From positions 1,550,001 to 1,614,000 of the forward strand of contig NZ_AP012334.1 in the NCBI RefSeq assembly GCF_001042695.1: a stretch of 64,000 nt of DNA, written 5' to 3'. The notes below the pieces were generated by a model. It did not search any database, had not been told where the DNA came from, and saw nothing but the letters and a program-made list of their open reading frames with translations. Of this stretch, positions 16,697 through 24,952 are shown piece after piece; positions within the stretch are counted from its first letter, which is position 1; each line of letters opens with the position of its first letter. Source of the DNA: Scardovia inopinata JCM 12537 (lineage in GTDB: Bacteria; Actinomycetota; Actinomycetes; Actinomycetales; Bifidobacteriaceae). The position numbers and the translations under genes were made by a program.

Positions 16697-17365
16697 ATGA
16701 CGCCTACGATGTCAACCAATGCCAGCAAGAGAATTTTCGCTACCCTGCTTGAGCTGGAAGGTAAGCAAGGATGGTGGCCTGCGGCAACTGATTTTGAAAT
16801 GATGATTGGCGCTATCCTGGTTCAACACACCGCCTGGGCGAACGTAGAATACTCTCTCAATCATCTGCGGGATGCCGGTATTTTGTCTGCACAAAAAATC
16901 TTTGAAGCCCAACCTCAGAATCTGGAGGCTCTGATACGGCCGACCGGGTTCATGAAAGCAAAAGCGCGTACCTGTCATGCCCTGTCAAACTGGCTGCTCG
17001 ACCATGAATGCGAATCTGATAACATTCCGGAAGATACTTCAATCCCCCGTTTGAGAGAGAGCCTGCTGTCTGTCAAGGGAATCGGTCAGGAAACCGCTGA
17101 TGTTATTCGGCTCTACGCCTTCAAAGAAAAGTGCTTTATCTGGGACGTCTATGCCCGCAGAATGCTTGCTGCCCTGGGCTATCCCTCCTATTCCACTTAT
17201 GAGGCAGCTTTGAAAAATCAGGATGTTTTCATTAGCCTTGATGATTATTCTCTAGACCAACTTGGCGAATACCATGGCCTGATTGTTGAAGCAGGCAAGA
17301 GAGCTGGGAAAGAAAAAAGCTGGGAGTTTTTGACAAGTCAAATAATTTCACAACCAGACAGATGA
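16697..17365 (+). CDS. HhH-GPD DNA glycosylase, MagIII/Nth-related
   Basis: A 222-residue member of the endonuclease III superfamily. The helix-hairpin-helix is VKGIGQETADVIRLY and the catalytic Asp is in FIWDVYARRM. The lysine of Nth (GVGRKTANV) is replaced by Glu, and the four-cysteine iron-sulfur motif at the C-terminus is absent. That combination fits a monofunctional glycosylase similar to H. pylori MagIII (3-methyladenine) rather than Nth; the window has a true nth at 26641. AAGGGA precedes the ATG. It starts 13 bp after the lacI-like gene. Confidence 0.78.
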   Translation: MTPTMSTNASKRIFATLLELEGKQGWWPAATDFEMMIGAILVQHTAWANVEYSLNHLRDAGILSAQKIFEAQPQNLEALIRPTGFMKAKARTCHALSNWLLDHECESDNIPEDTSIPRLRESLLSVKGIGQETADVIRLYAFKEKCFIWDVYARRMLAALGYPSYSTYEAALKNQDVFISLDDYSLDQLGEYHGLIVEAGKRAGKEKSWEFLTSQIISQPDR

Positions 17366-17531
17366 CTAGATGATTTCTTAACCAGGACACTTGTCCTGCG
17401 CAGTGGTAGAGTTTGAAGTACGGAAATATACTTTATTTAGGATTTCAGGAAGATGAGAGTCTCCGCAGAGTCTCCACACAAAGGATGGAGATTCTGGAAG
17501 ACCAATAGAGGTTATCCGGAAGGGGTTTGGT

Positions 17532-19700
17532 ATGCGGGTAGATTTTCAGCAGGTTCTTTCCCGACTGCGGGAAGAAAACCGGATTGCGAAAGAGAAATTT
17601 TCTCAATGCCAAACCTTCATCACCCGCATCTCAACATTTTCACTATCCTCCTACCAACTAGAAGGAGCAGCTTACAGAGCCTGGGAAAAAACGCTCCACA
17701 GTCGAATAATTTTTCTCAAAGCCCAATGGAACACATGGAACGCGCTCAGCCAAGACAACCAGCATCACATCACCCTCATCACCAGTCTCATGGGCAAAGG
17801 ACTACCCTCGGTTATCGATACTGACCAGATCACCGGACGCATAACAGAATGCAACCGCAGAATCACCATTATCAATGAACAGAAAAACCAACTTGGAATC
17901 CCGCGCAACAATCAACTTAACGACCCCACTACTTCTCCCAACCCTCTGACCTACCCCGACCCACAAATCAATCTTCTCAGCAGCAACATCAACCTGCTGA
18001 CTGCTCTGCGCACCAGCCTGCAGCATCAGCTCGACCTGTTCAACGATTACCAGTGCAAAGCCCGTTCTATTTATGCTCAATCCACCAGCCAAGCACACCT
18101 ATTAAACCAGGCGAACACTGCCATGCAAGCCATCGCCAGCGGGCAGACCCCCACCATGACCTGGACCACCACAGTAGACACCACCTATGATTCCAACAAC
18201 CTTAAAGGTATTAAAGCCGCCCTCAGCCCGGCACAATATAAAGCACTCATGGATGCCCTGATAATAACCAAAGGGCGGCCAGAGCTAGGCAGTCTGGACC
18301 CAAAGAAGCTATACTCTGATGGGAAAATTAACACAAACCTGTGGCAGGCCCTCTTCCACCTGCCCGCCCAATACATCACCGAGAACATGAGCACCGCAGC
18401 CGTCAAAGCTCTCGAAAACATGGCATCAGGGCAAAACAACACAAATAAGCCAGACATAACAAACCTCAATAAAGTAATTCGCTGGGCATTTATTCGAGAT
18501 GGGCAGAAAACAAACGTTACAGTTTTTGATCGCGCACCTACAGATCCAGCAAACTATGTACATAATATCACCTTACAAGCCTACGGCTATAAGCTCAGTC
18601 CTTTCTCTCTGCGCATGCTTTCCAGCTCCAAGGCTCTCGTGAACCAACAATCATCAACAAAAAATTCAGCAGAAAAATATCAATGGTCCAACAGGGCAAT
18701 GATAAACCAGATGCTGCAGATGCTTGCCTCCGTCCGCACAAAAAAATTAAATGACAAAAACTCTATCTGGGATTGGTCCAAAACGGGGCTAACAATAAAA
18801 GCTGGCTTAGGAACACCCAAAAAAGATCCTAATGCTGCACGCATGATTGTCCTGTCTATCCAACCCACTTATACTCTGCCATTCAGCGGCAACAGACTCC
18901 CCACACCTGATTTAAGCCAATATTCAGTAGGGTTCAGTGGGACTGCTAATAAAGTAGCCACCCTCTTACACACTCTCCAGAATAATCCAGAAGACAACGA
19001 TGATTACAACTTCTGGTGGGATCTGGCAAAACTATCTTTCAAAGAAGCCGCCAGTGAATGCGTTGGATTAATACCAGGAGTAGGCACTGGAATTTCTATA
19101 ATTCAAGGAATTCTTGATGTTATACTAACCAGCAATGACGATAAGAATCAAGCTGAAGCAAAACGCTTACAGGCGAAACGACTTAACAAGCTTGCAGGAC
19201 TGATAGACCGGATATCAGGCAACCCAATTTTCAACAGATCCGATACCAACTTATTCGGTCTAGGTGTCACTTTCATAAACAACCCAGGAATAACTGGCGA
19301 AGGGAACTACACCGATCCATCCCACCTCAACATACTCGTTGACAATCACAAGCGAGCGGAGCTCCTCAACCTTCTCAGTGCGTATGACAAGGCAACAGGG
19401 AAATATTATTCATATAACGATTTCATTAACGCAATTAGCCATCACTTTATCGATATTTTTTCGACAAAAAAAGCAACTGGTGATACTGCAAAATTCCTGG
19501 AATGGTGCGGACAAGATGCTGATTTAGTCTACAAGCATGATCTTATTGATAAATACGGTACGCTGCACAAGGCAGGATCCCCGGTAATATTAACCTCCAC
19601 ACAACCATCAAACTACCAGTACTACACAGATACAGACGGACAATACGATAACTATCAGCTTCGTTCCCAATATTTAGCGGAGCAGAAAGCAGGACACTAA
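17532..19700 (+). CDS. LXG-domain-like protein, candidate type VII secreted effector
   Basis: A 722-residue protein with no signal peptide. Residues 1-220 are long alpha-helices opening with MRVDFQQVLSRL and containing LEGAAYRAW at 43-51, the L-x-G-x-AY pattern of LXG domains (type VIIb secretion targeting). The middle is of unknown fold. A glycine-zipper-like hydrophobic stretch, GLIPGVGTGISIIQGILDVIL (about 510-530), is like those of membrane-depolarising LXG toxins. Residues 658-722 form a tail shared with the next two genes. GGAAGGGG precedes the ATG. Neighbours are membrane proteins and Lap-like helical proteins. Secretion by a T7SS and toxicity are inferred. Confidence 0.6.
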   Translation: MRVDFQQVLSRLREENRIAKEKFSQCQTFITRISTFSLSSYQLEGAAYRAWEKTLHSRIIFLKAQWNTWNALSQDNQHHITLITSLMGKGLPSVIDTDQITGRITECNRRITIINEQKNQLGIPRNNQLNDPTTSPNPLTYPDPQINLLSSNINLLTALRTSLQHQLDLFNDYQCKARSIYAQSTSQAHLLNQANTAMQAIASGQTPTMTWTTTVDTTYDSNNLKGIKAALSPAQYKALMDALIITKGRPELGSLDPKKLYSDGKINTNLWQALFHLPAQYITENMSTAAVKALENMASGQNNTNKPDITNLNKVIRWAFIRDGQKTNVTVFDRAPTDPANYVHNITLQAYGYKLSPFSLRMLSSSKALVNQQSSTKNSAEKYQWSNRAMINQMLQMLASVRTKKLNDKNSIWDWSKTGLTIKAGLGTPKKDPNAARMIVLSIQPTYTLPFSGNRLPTPDLSQYSVGFSGTANKVATLLHTLQNNPEDNDDYNFWWDLAKLSFKEAASECVGLIPGVGTGISIIQGILDVILTSNDDKNQAEAKRLQAKRLNKLAGLIDRISGNPIFNRSDTNLFGLGVTFINNPGITGEGNYTDPSHLNILVDNHKRAELLNLLSAYDKATGKYYSYNDFINAISHHFIDIFSTKKATGDTAKFLEWCGQDADLVYKHDLIDKYGTLHKAGSPVILTSTQPSNYQYYTDTDGQYDNYQLRSQYLAEQKAGH

Positions 19701-20886
19701 CCATGACTCAAGACCATGAGAACCAAACCAGTAGAAACTCCGCCAACCCCCGCGACTGGCTGTGGATTATCCTCATTCTTCTGATTATCCTCTCACCCTT
19801 ACTCTACCTTCTCAGTAAAACAGGAATACTCGCCATCCAAAACAAGATAGAAGAACCACAACGAGAACAAGCAACACAAGTAGCTAACATGGAATTCTAC
19901 TACACCGCCACCCTACGCCAAGCCGACCCCACCATGATCGGCACCATCTTCAAACCAATACCCAAAAACTTCACCAAAAACAACAACCCCAACACCTGGA
20001 TGACAGACCCCATCAAACCCAGCGGAAAAAAACTATTAGCAAAACTCATCACCGCATACAATCAAGACAACCCCACACAGAAAACCAACATCACCCAAAT
20101 ACAAGACTACTACGGCAAAAACTGGAAAACCAACTGCACCAACAACACCAACAACCCAGTACAACAATTCACCCTCTGGTGCGGACAAGATGCTGATTTA
20201 GTCTACAAGCATGATCTTATTGATAAATACGGTACGCTGCACAAGGCAGGATCCCCGGTAATATTAACCTCCACACAACCATCAAACTACCAGTACTACA
20301 CAGATACAGACGGACAATACGATAACTATCAGCTTCGTTCCCAATATTTAGCGGAGCAGAAAGCAGGACACTAACCATGACTCAAGACCATGAGAACCAA
20401 ACCAGTAGAAACTCCGCCAACCCCCGCGACTGGCTGTGGATTATCCTCATTCTTCTGATTATCCTCTCACCCTTACTCTACCTTCTCAGTAAAACAGGAA
20501 TACTCGCCATCCAAAACAAGATAGAAGAACCACAACGAGAACAAGCAACACAAGTAGCTAACATGGAATTCTACTACACCGCCACCCTACGCCAAGCCGA
20601 CCCCACCATGATCGGCACCATCTTCAAACCAATACCCAAAAACTTCACCAAAAACAACAACCCCAACACCTGGATGACAGACCCCATCAAACCCAGCGGA
20701 AAAAAACTATTAGCAAAACTCATCACCGCATACAATCAAGACAACCCCACACAGAAAACCAACATCACCCAAATACAAGACTACTACGGCAAAAACTGGA
20801 AAACCAACTGCACCAACAACACCAACAACCCAGTACAACAATTCACCCTCTGGTGCGGACAAGATGCTGATTTAGTCTACAAGCAT
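19503..20886. repeat. tandem duplication, 674-bp unit, two copies plus 36 bp
   Basis: Unit 1 is 19503-20176, unit 2 is 20177-20850, and the first 36 bases recur at 20851-20886. I saw no difference between units. Each unit holds the last 198 bases of the effector gene and the first 474 of the membrane-protein gene. The 36 bases common to both original genes are the probable recombination point. Confidence 0.92.
19703..20374 (+). CDS. single-pass membrane protein carrying the effector tail (chimeric copy 1)
   Basis: A 223-residue protein starting two bases after the effector stop. A short Asn-rich cytoplasmic start, one transmembrane segment at 19-38 (LWIILILLIILSPLLYLL), then an external region rich in Asn, Thr and Lys. 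Residues 1-158 are identical to the following gene. Residues 159-223 (from WCGQDADLVYKH) are identical to the last 65 residues of the effector. It appears to be the product of the tandem duplication: membrane-protein body with the effector's tail. An immunity or anchoring role is a guess from position. Confidence 0.7.
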   Translation: MTQDHENQTSRNSANPRDWLWIILILLIILSPLLYLLSKTGILAIQNKIEEPQREQATQVANMEFYYTATLRQADPTMIGTIFKPIPKNFTKNNNPNTWMTDPIKPSGKKLLAKLITAYNQDNPTQKTNITQIQDYYGKNWKTNCTNNTNNPVQQFTLWCGQDADLVYKHDLIDKYGTLHKAGSPVILTSTQPSNYQYYTDTDGQYDNYQLRSQYLAEQKAGH

Positions 20887-21045
20887 AATGTCACCGACCC
20901 AGACGGAACCGTCCACCACAAAGGAGAACCTGCAAACCGGGATGATCCCCCAACAAACTACCGATACACAAAAGCAATGAACAATGATTACAAAGACTTC
21001 ATCCCACGTTCCCAATATTTAGCGGAGCAGAAAGCAGGACAGTAA
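20377..21045 (+). CDS. single-pass membrane protein (copy 2, original tail)
   Basis: A 222-residue protein identical to the preceding one up to WCGQDADLVYKH (residue 170). It then has its own variable stretch (NVTDPDGTVHHKGEPANRDD) before ending in the same RSQYLAEQKAG. It has one transmembrane segment near the N-terminus. This is probably the ancestral form. The tail is homologous to that of the effector, with identical ends and a divergent middle. Two bases separate it from the gene before and after. No known family recognised. Confidence 0.72.
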   Translation: MTQDHENQTSRNSANPRDWLWIILILLIILSPLLYLLSKTGILAIQNKIEEPQREQATQVANMEFYYTATLRQADPTMIGTIFKPIPKNFTKNNNPNTWMTDPIKPSGKKLLAKLITAYNQDNPTQKTNITQIQDYYGKNWKTNCTNNTNNPVQQFTLWCGQDADLVYKHNVTDPDGTVHHKGEPANRDDPPTNYRYTKAMNNDYKDFIPRSQYLAEQKAGQ

Positions 21046-21047
21046 CC

Positions 21048-21461
21048 ATGCTAGAAAACACCAGTACTTCCCAGTACCTGCAAGATGCATATTGGCAAGC
21101 CGATCAGACAATGAATCGCCATCAAAAAGAGTTAGAAGAACAGGATAAAAACATTACTCATACCTATCATTACGCTCAAAGTCAGATGGAGGGGGCTAAC
21201 CAGCAGACTATCACCACCATTCGCTTCGTTAACGAATACCTTGCAGCCCTGACAGATATAGGGCAAGAAGGCAGACAGCTCCTTGCAGATGTCAACAATC
21301 TGGAGAGTTTACGCATCATGGCTTTGAGCAAACTGGACGATTTAGCCCAGGAACAGGCAAAAGCCAGGCAGCGACTCGACGACCTCTACAACCAGTATGA
21401 GCAGGAACATCAGACTGCTATCAGACAGCTCGACCGTCAACGAGAATTGAACAACCGCTAA
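21048..21461 (+). CDS. coiled-coil protein, Lap2/DUF3958-like
   Basis: A 137-residue, wholly alpha-helical, Gln/Glu-rich protein without signal or membrane segment. Length and pattern (an early KELEEQDKNITHTYHYAQ helix, late LDDLYNQYEQEHQTAIRQLDRQR) resemble the DUF3958 proteins that in Firmicutes bind LXG domains as targeting partners (Lap2). It begins two bases after the membrane-protein gene and belongs to the same operon. The assignment rests on size, helix pattern and neighbourhood rather than a decisive motif. Confidence 0.5.
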   Translation: MLENTSTSQYLQDAYWQADQTMNRHQKELEEQDKNITHTYHYAQSQMEGANQQTITTIRFVNEYLAALTDIGQEGRQLLADVNNLESLRIMALSKLDDLAQEQAKARQRLDDLYNQYEQEHQTAIRQLDRQRELNNR

Positions 21462-21490
21462 ACCCTCAGATAAATTATGAAGGCGAAACT

Positions 21491-21778
21491 ATGACAACCT
21501 CAGCCACCAGTACTACCATCCACTCATCAGCCTCAACACAGGTCGCCCAAACAGACCTGACCAAAGGTTTGGCCTCCTATACTGCCATTAGGCTCCAGTC
21601 TCTAGCCTCTATCGATCCCGTGGCAGGTATCAGCAGCCATGACAGCCCTATCATAAGCAGCTTAATCAAAGCCGGACACTCTTGGAAAAGTCTCCTTACC
21701 AAAGACAGTACCGCACTCATCAGAATCAATGACCAGCTTACTCAGGCAGACAAAACCGCAGCAAAAAACTTCCAATAA
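21491..21778 (+). CDS. small WXG100-like protein, Lap1-like
   Basis: A 95-residue helical, Ser/Thr-rich protein. Its second half (IISSLIKAGHSWKSLLTKDS, then INDQLTQADKTAAKNF) has the two-helix layout and final D-x-x-AA-x-x-F of the small LXG partners of the DUF3130/SACOL2603 type. There is a lone Trp in SWKS instead of a W-x-G turn. GAAGGCGAAAC precedes the ATG, 29 bp after the coiled-coil gene. It would be the second targeting partner of the effector; this is an inference. Confidence 0.45.
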   Translation: MTTSATSTTIHSSASTQVAQTDLTKGLASYTAIRLQSLASIDPVAGISSHDSPIISSLIKAGHSWKSLLTKDSTALIRINDQLTQADKTAAKNFQ

Positions 21779-21945
21779 ACAGAGGATCTGAAGAAACCGC
21801 TACGCCTCCTCATCTCACAATATGCCAATCTTTTTGATTGTGCCCACTAACCACCTGCCTCAGGTATCTTCTTCCTCAGGAAAGGTTTTACAGAGCGCAC
21901 ATTGCCAAAGCTGTGCGATATGATGGCAGAAAATCGGAGGCACAT

Positions 21946-23160
21946 ATGCAGGAATTCAGGAAGTCATCGAAGCTGGGCAACGTTCTCTACGACGTGCGTG
22001 GTCCCGTGGTGCAGGAAGCTGCCCGCATGGAAGAAGACGGTAAAAAGATACTCAAACTCAACATAGGCAACCCCGCTACTTTCGATTTCACTGCCCCCGA
22101 CGAGGTCATCCATGACATGATGAGCAACCTGACAGACAGCGAAGGTTATTCTGATTCCCGGGGCCTTTTTGCTGCCCGCAAAGCCATCATGCAGTACTAC
22201 CAGCTCAGGAAAATTCCTAACCTTGACATCAAAGATATCTATACCGGCAACGGAGTGAGCGAGCTCATCAACCTGGCTATGCAGGCCCTCTTAGATGATG
22301 GCGACGAGATTCTCATCCCTGCCCCTGACTACCCTCTCTGGACTGCCTGCGCCACTCTAGCCGGAGGCAAGGCCGTCCATTACCTGTGCGATGAGCAGTC
22401 TGATTGGAATCCCGATCTGGCAGATATGGAAAAGAAAATCACCGATAAAACCAAGGCCATTGTTGTTATTAACCCCAACAATCCTACAGGGGCGGTCTAT
22501 CCTCAAGAAGTTCTGGAAGGAATTGTCAATCTGGCTCGCCGCCACCATCTGATGATTTTCTGCGATGAAATCTATGACCGTTTAATTATGGACGGATTCC
22601 AGCACACATCCATCGCTGCCCTGGCTCCTGATCTTTTCTGCGTCACTTTTTCCGGCCTGTCCAAATCCCACATGGTAGCTGGCTTCCGGGTGGGCTGGAT
22701 GGTTATCAGCGGAAACAAAAACCTGGGCCGTGACTACATGGAGGGCATCAATATGCTGTCCAATATGCGTCTGTGCTCCAACGTTCCAGCCCAGTCTATT
22801 GTGCAGACGGCTCTGGGCGGCTACCAGAGTGTGCAGGAGTACCTGGTTCCGGGAGGCCGCATTTATGAGCAGAGAGAATGCATCTACAAACTCCTGTCCG
22901 ATATTCCTGGAATCAGTGTAGTTAAGCCCAAGGCTGCTTTCTACATTTTCCCCAAAATAGATGTGAAAAAATTTAATATTACCAGCGATATGCAGTTTGC
23001 TTATGATTTTCTCCATACCAAGCAGGTCCTGGTTGTTCAGGGAACAGGTTTTAATTGGCCTCGGCCTGATCACTTCCGCATAGTCTACCTGCCTCACAGG
23101 CGAACGCTTAAGACGGCCAGCCAAAAACTGGAGGATTTCCTCTCTTCCTACCAGCAGTAA
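21946..23160 (+). CDS. alaA: alanine/valine aminotransferase, AlaA type
   Basis: A 404-residue PLP enzyme of fold type I, class I/II aminotransferases. It would interconvert pyruvate and alanine using glutamate. The ATG at 21946 has GGAGG five bases upstream. It opens with EFRKSSKLGNVLYDVRGPV as in E. coli AlaA (YfbQ). The PLP site is SGLSKSHMVAGFRVGW (Lys near 240), with NPNNPTGAVY and CDEIYDRL binding the cofactor, and FRIVYLP near the end binding the substrate carboxylate. Flanked by the LXG locus and an unrelated minus-strand gene. Confidence 0.9.
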   Translation: MQEFRKSSKLGNVLYDVRGPVVQEAARMEEDGKKILKLNIGNPATFDFTAPDEVIHDMMSNLTDSEGYSDSRGLFAARKAIMQYYQLRKIPNLDIKDIYTGNGVSELINLAMQALLDDGDEILIPAPDYPLWTACATLAGGKAVHYLCDEQSDWNPDLADMEKKITDKTKAIVVINPNNPTGAVYPQEVLEGIVNLARRHHLMIFCDEIYDRLIMDGFQHTSIAALAPDLFCVTFSGLSKSHMVAGFRVGWMVISGNKNLGRDYMEGINMLSNMRLCSNVPAQSIVQTALGGYQSVQEYLVPGGRIYEQRECIYKLLSDIPGISVVKPKAAFYIFPKIDVKKFNITSDMQFAYDFLHTKQVLVVQGTGFNWPRPDHFRIVYLPHRRTLKTASQKLEDFLSSYQQ

Positions 23161-23298
23161 TATCAACAATAATATCAACAATAACTTGCGGCAAGTTTAT
23201 GGGGCCCCACTATCAGGTGAGACCCCATAAAACCCAGAGGTTTCGTTATCTCTATAAGGAAGCCTTACAGGGATCAGCAGAAAAGGACTGGTCACTAT

Positions 23299-23335
23299 AT
23301 GTAAGCTATGTAGATATTGTAGCTTACATTTTTGC
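23299..23335 (+). terminator. intrinsic terminator downstream of alaA
   Basis: A perfect 10-bp stem ATGTAAGCTA (23299-23308) / TAGCTTACAT (23320-23329) is followed by TTTTT. A second weaker palindrome (TATGGGG...CCCCATA) lies at about 23198-23230. Confidence 0.75.
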
Positions 23336-23338
23336 CTA

Positions 23339-23836
23339 TCAGTAGTTATTAGCGCCAGGACCTTCAAAATGGACAGTAAAACCACGCTCATAATGAAGGA
23401 ACATATTTGCCCCATACCGATCCACATCACGGTGGGTAAAGAGCATACGAATGGCAAACGCTGTTTGCACATTGTAGGGCAGATCCCGGAAAGCCTTGTG
23501 GGCGTCCCAGTTAGGAGGAGCAATGGCCTGGTCAGGGACATAAGCATAGCCGTAACCATCTTCGTTGACATAGCCCATGAAAGGCAAGTCCCATGCATTA
23601 TGATCGGTTAAAGCTTTCTTGTAATCCTCAACTTGAGCAAGCTCTTCATCGGTAATGCCAAAACGCTTGGCAACTTCATTGGCGGCTGCAGTCTTAGCCG
23701 CAGCATCATCCTTGAACAAAGCCGTATTAACAATGATAGTCTTATCGTTTTCCACAAACACTCCTTCCGCTTTGTAAGATGTTTCGTGGATGCGCATCCA
23801 CCGCTGATGATCATCATCATCCTCGATGAAACGCAT
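23339..23836 (-). CDS. hypothetical protein
   Basis: A 165-residue soluble protein that I do not recognise. The N-terminus is acidic and His-rich (FIEDDDDHQRWMRIHE). The middle has an Ala-rich helix (KDDAAAKTAAANEVAKRFGI) and an ITDEELAQVEDYKKAL helix, and the end is aromatic (GANMFLHYERGFTVHFEG). It has no signal peptide or membrane segment. No clear ribosome binding site is seen before the ATG. It is convergent with alaA, whose terminator reaches its 3' end. A single-gene transcript is likely. Confidence 0.6.
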   Translation of the reverse strand: MRFIEDDDDHQRWMRIHETSYKAEGVFVENDKTIIVNTALFKDDAAAKTAAANEVAKRFGITDEELAQVEDYKKALTDHNAWDLPFMGYVNEDGYGYAYVPDQAIAPPNWDAHKAFRDLPYNVQTAFAIRMLFTHRDVDRYGANMFLHYERGFTVHFEGPGANNY

Positions 23837-23928
23837 ACTGTAAGATTAGCATATTTTGGACTGGGGGTAAAAACGTTTCATTTTTTTGCCTTCAGGCAGA
23901 CTAGCTTTCAGACAGACTGAGAGAAGAA

Positions 23929-24666
23929 TTACTGAGCGGTGTATCCTCCATCGCAGACGAACTCGCTGCCTGTAGAGAAGGAAGATTCATCAGAAGCCAG
24001 GAAAACAGCCATATTAGCTACTTCCACTGCCTCACCCAGCCGCTTAACCGGGTGGAGTGAAACCAAATGATCCAACATCTCAGGATGAGAATCAATCATA
24101 GGGGTATGAATATATCCAGGATGAATAGTATTGATGCGAATATTGTACCCTTTGCGGGCGCAATCTAGGGCAGCGGACTTGCTCATAATGCGCACAGCTC
24201 CCTTGGAAGCATTATACGCAAACAGATCCGGGTCTCCAATCAAGCCTTCAATAGAGCTGAGACTAATGATGGAACCACCATGATCTTTCATATTCTCAAT
24301 GCCGTATTTCATCCCCAGCATCATACCGTCCAGATTGATAGACAGGAGATGATGCCACGATTCCATAGTGGTCTGCTCAATATCCTCGAAGGTAGCTATT
24401 CCGGCGTTGTTCATAACCACATCTACCCTGCCGAACTTCTTCCTGGTCTGAGCAAAAACATGCAGCCATTCATCTTCCTTGGCAACATCATGATGAATAT
24501 AGAAAGCGCTGTCACCCAACTTTTCAGCTTCGGCCTGACCATTGGCGTCGTCAATATCGGTCATGACAACCTTTGCGCCTTCTTCAATAAATCGCTGAGC
24601 GCTTGCCAATCCAATGCCTTTTGCTGCACCGGTGATAATTGCTACTTTGTCATCTAAGCGTCCCAT
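23929..24666 (-). CDS. short-chain dehydrogenase/reductase
   Basis: A 245-residue classical SDR. The ATG at 24666 has AAAGGAG five bases upstream; an open extension to 24711 lacks one. Nucleotide-binding TGAAKGIG near the start with Asp at the end of beta-2 (VVMTDID) suggests NAD(H). NNAG, the Ser of SLSSIEG and the active YNASK follow, and the C-terminus is GSEFVCDGGYTAQ. The substrate is not predictable; sequences of this kind are often annotated as 3-beta or 20-beta-hydroxysteroid or cyclohexanol dehydrogenases. Monocistronic, divergent from the Hsp20 gene. Confidence 0.88.
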   Translation of the reverse strand: MGRLDDKVAIITGAAKGIGLASAQRFIEEGAKVVMTDIDDANGQAEAEKLGDSAFYIHHDVAKEDEWLHVFAQTRKKFGRVDVVMNNAGIATFEDIEQTTMESWHHLLSINLDGMMLGMKYGIENMKDHGGSIISLSSIEGLIGDPDLFAYNASKGAVRIMSKSAALDCARKGYNIRINTIHPGYIHTPMIDSHPEMLDHLVSLHPVKRLGEAVEVANMAVFLASDESSFSTGSEFVCDGGYTAQ

Positions 24667-24952
24667 AAATACTCCTTTGTCTGGGAAACTTGCGATCCGT
24701 AATTTTTTCATCTTTGCTGGTTATACGAAATCTTTGCTAGCTTTGCCAGTCGCAGATTTAACCCAGCTGACTACAACGGACTTTTCTATTGTATCTCAAA
24801 AAACTCAATTTTTCTCTTACAGGTAAAAAGAGGAAGTCTGCGCAAGGGACAGAGTTAAGAATATCAGATGGGCACATCAGAGCTGATGCCTTAATTGACT
24901 TCGCTCTCTGGGCTCATACCAATCTATAACCGCGATGTTAGGAGTATAAATT

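Noticed and set aside
17453-17824. 123-codon ORF overlapping the effector start
   Set aside because: It lies in another frame of the LXG-like gene, which has a better ribosome binding site and far longer coding extent.
23197-23598. 133-codon minus-strand ORF downstream of alaA
   Set aside because: It overlaps the hypothetical protein gene in another frame and runs through the alaA terminator hairpin; composition is not protein-like.
24780-24952. CIRCE or HAIR heat-shock operator upstream of hsp20
   Set aside because: No TTAGCACTC-type or CTTGAGT-type inverted repeat could be found.
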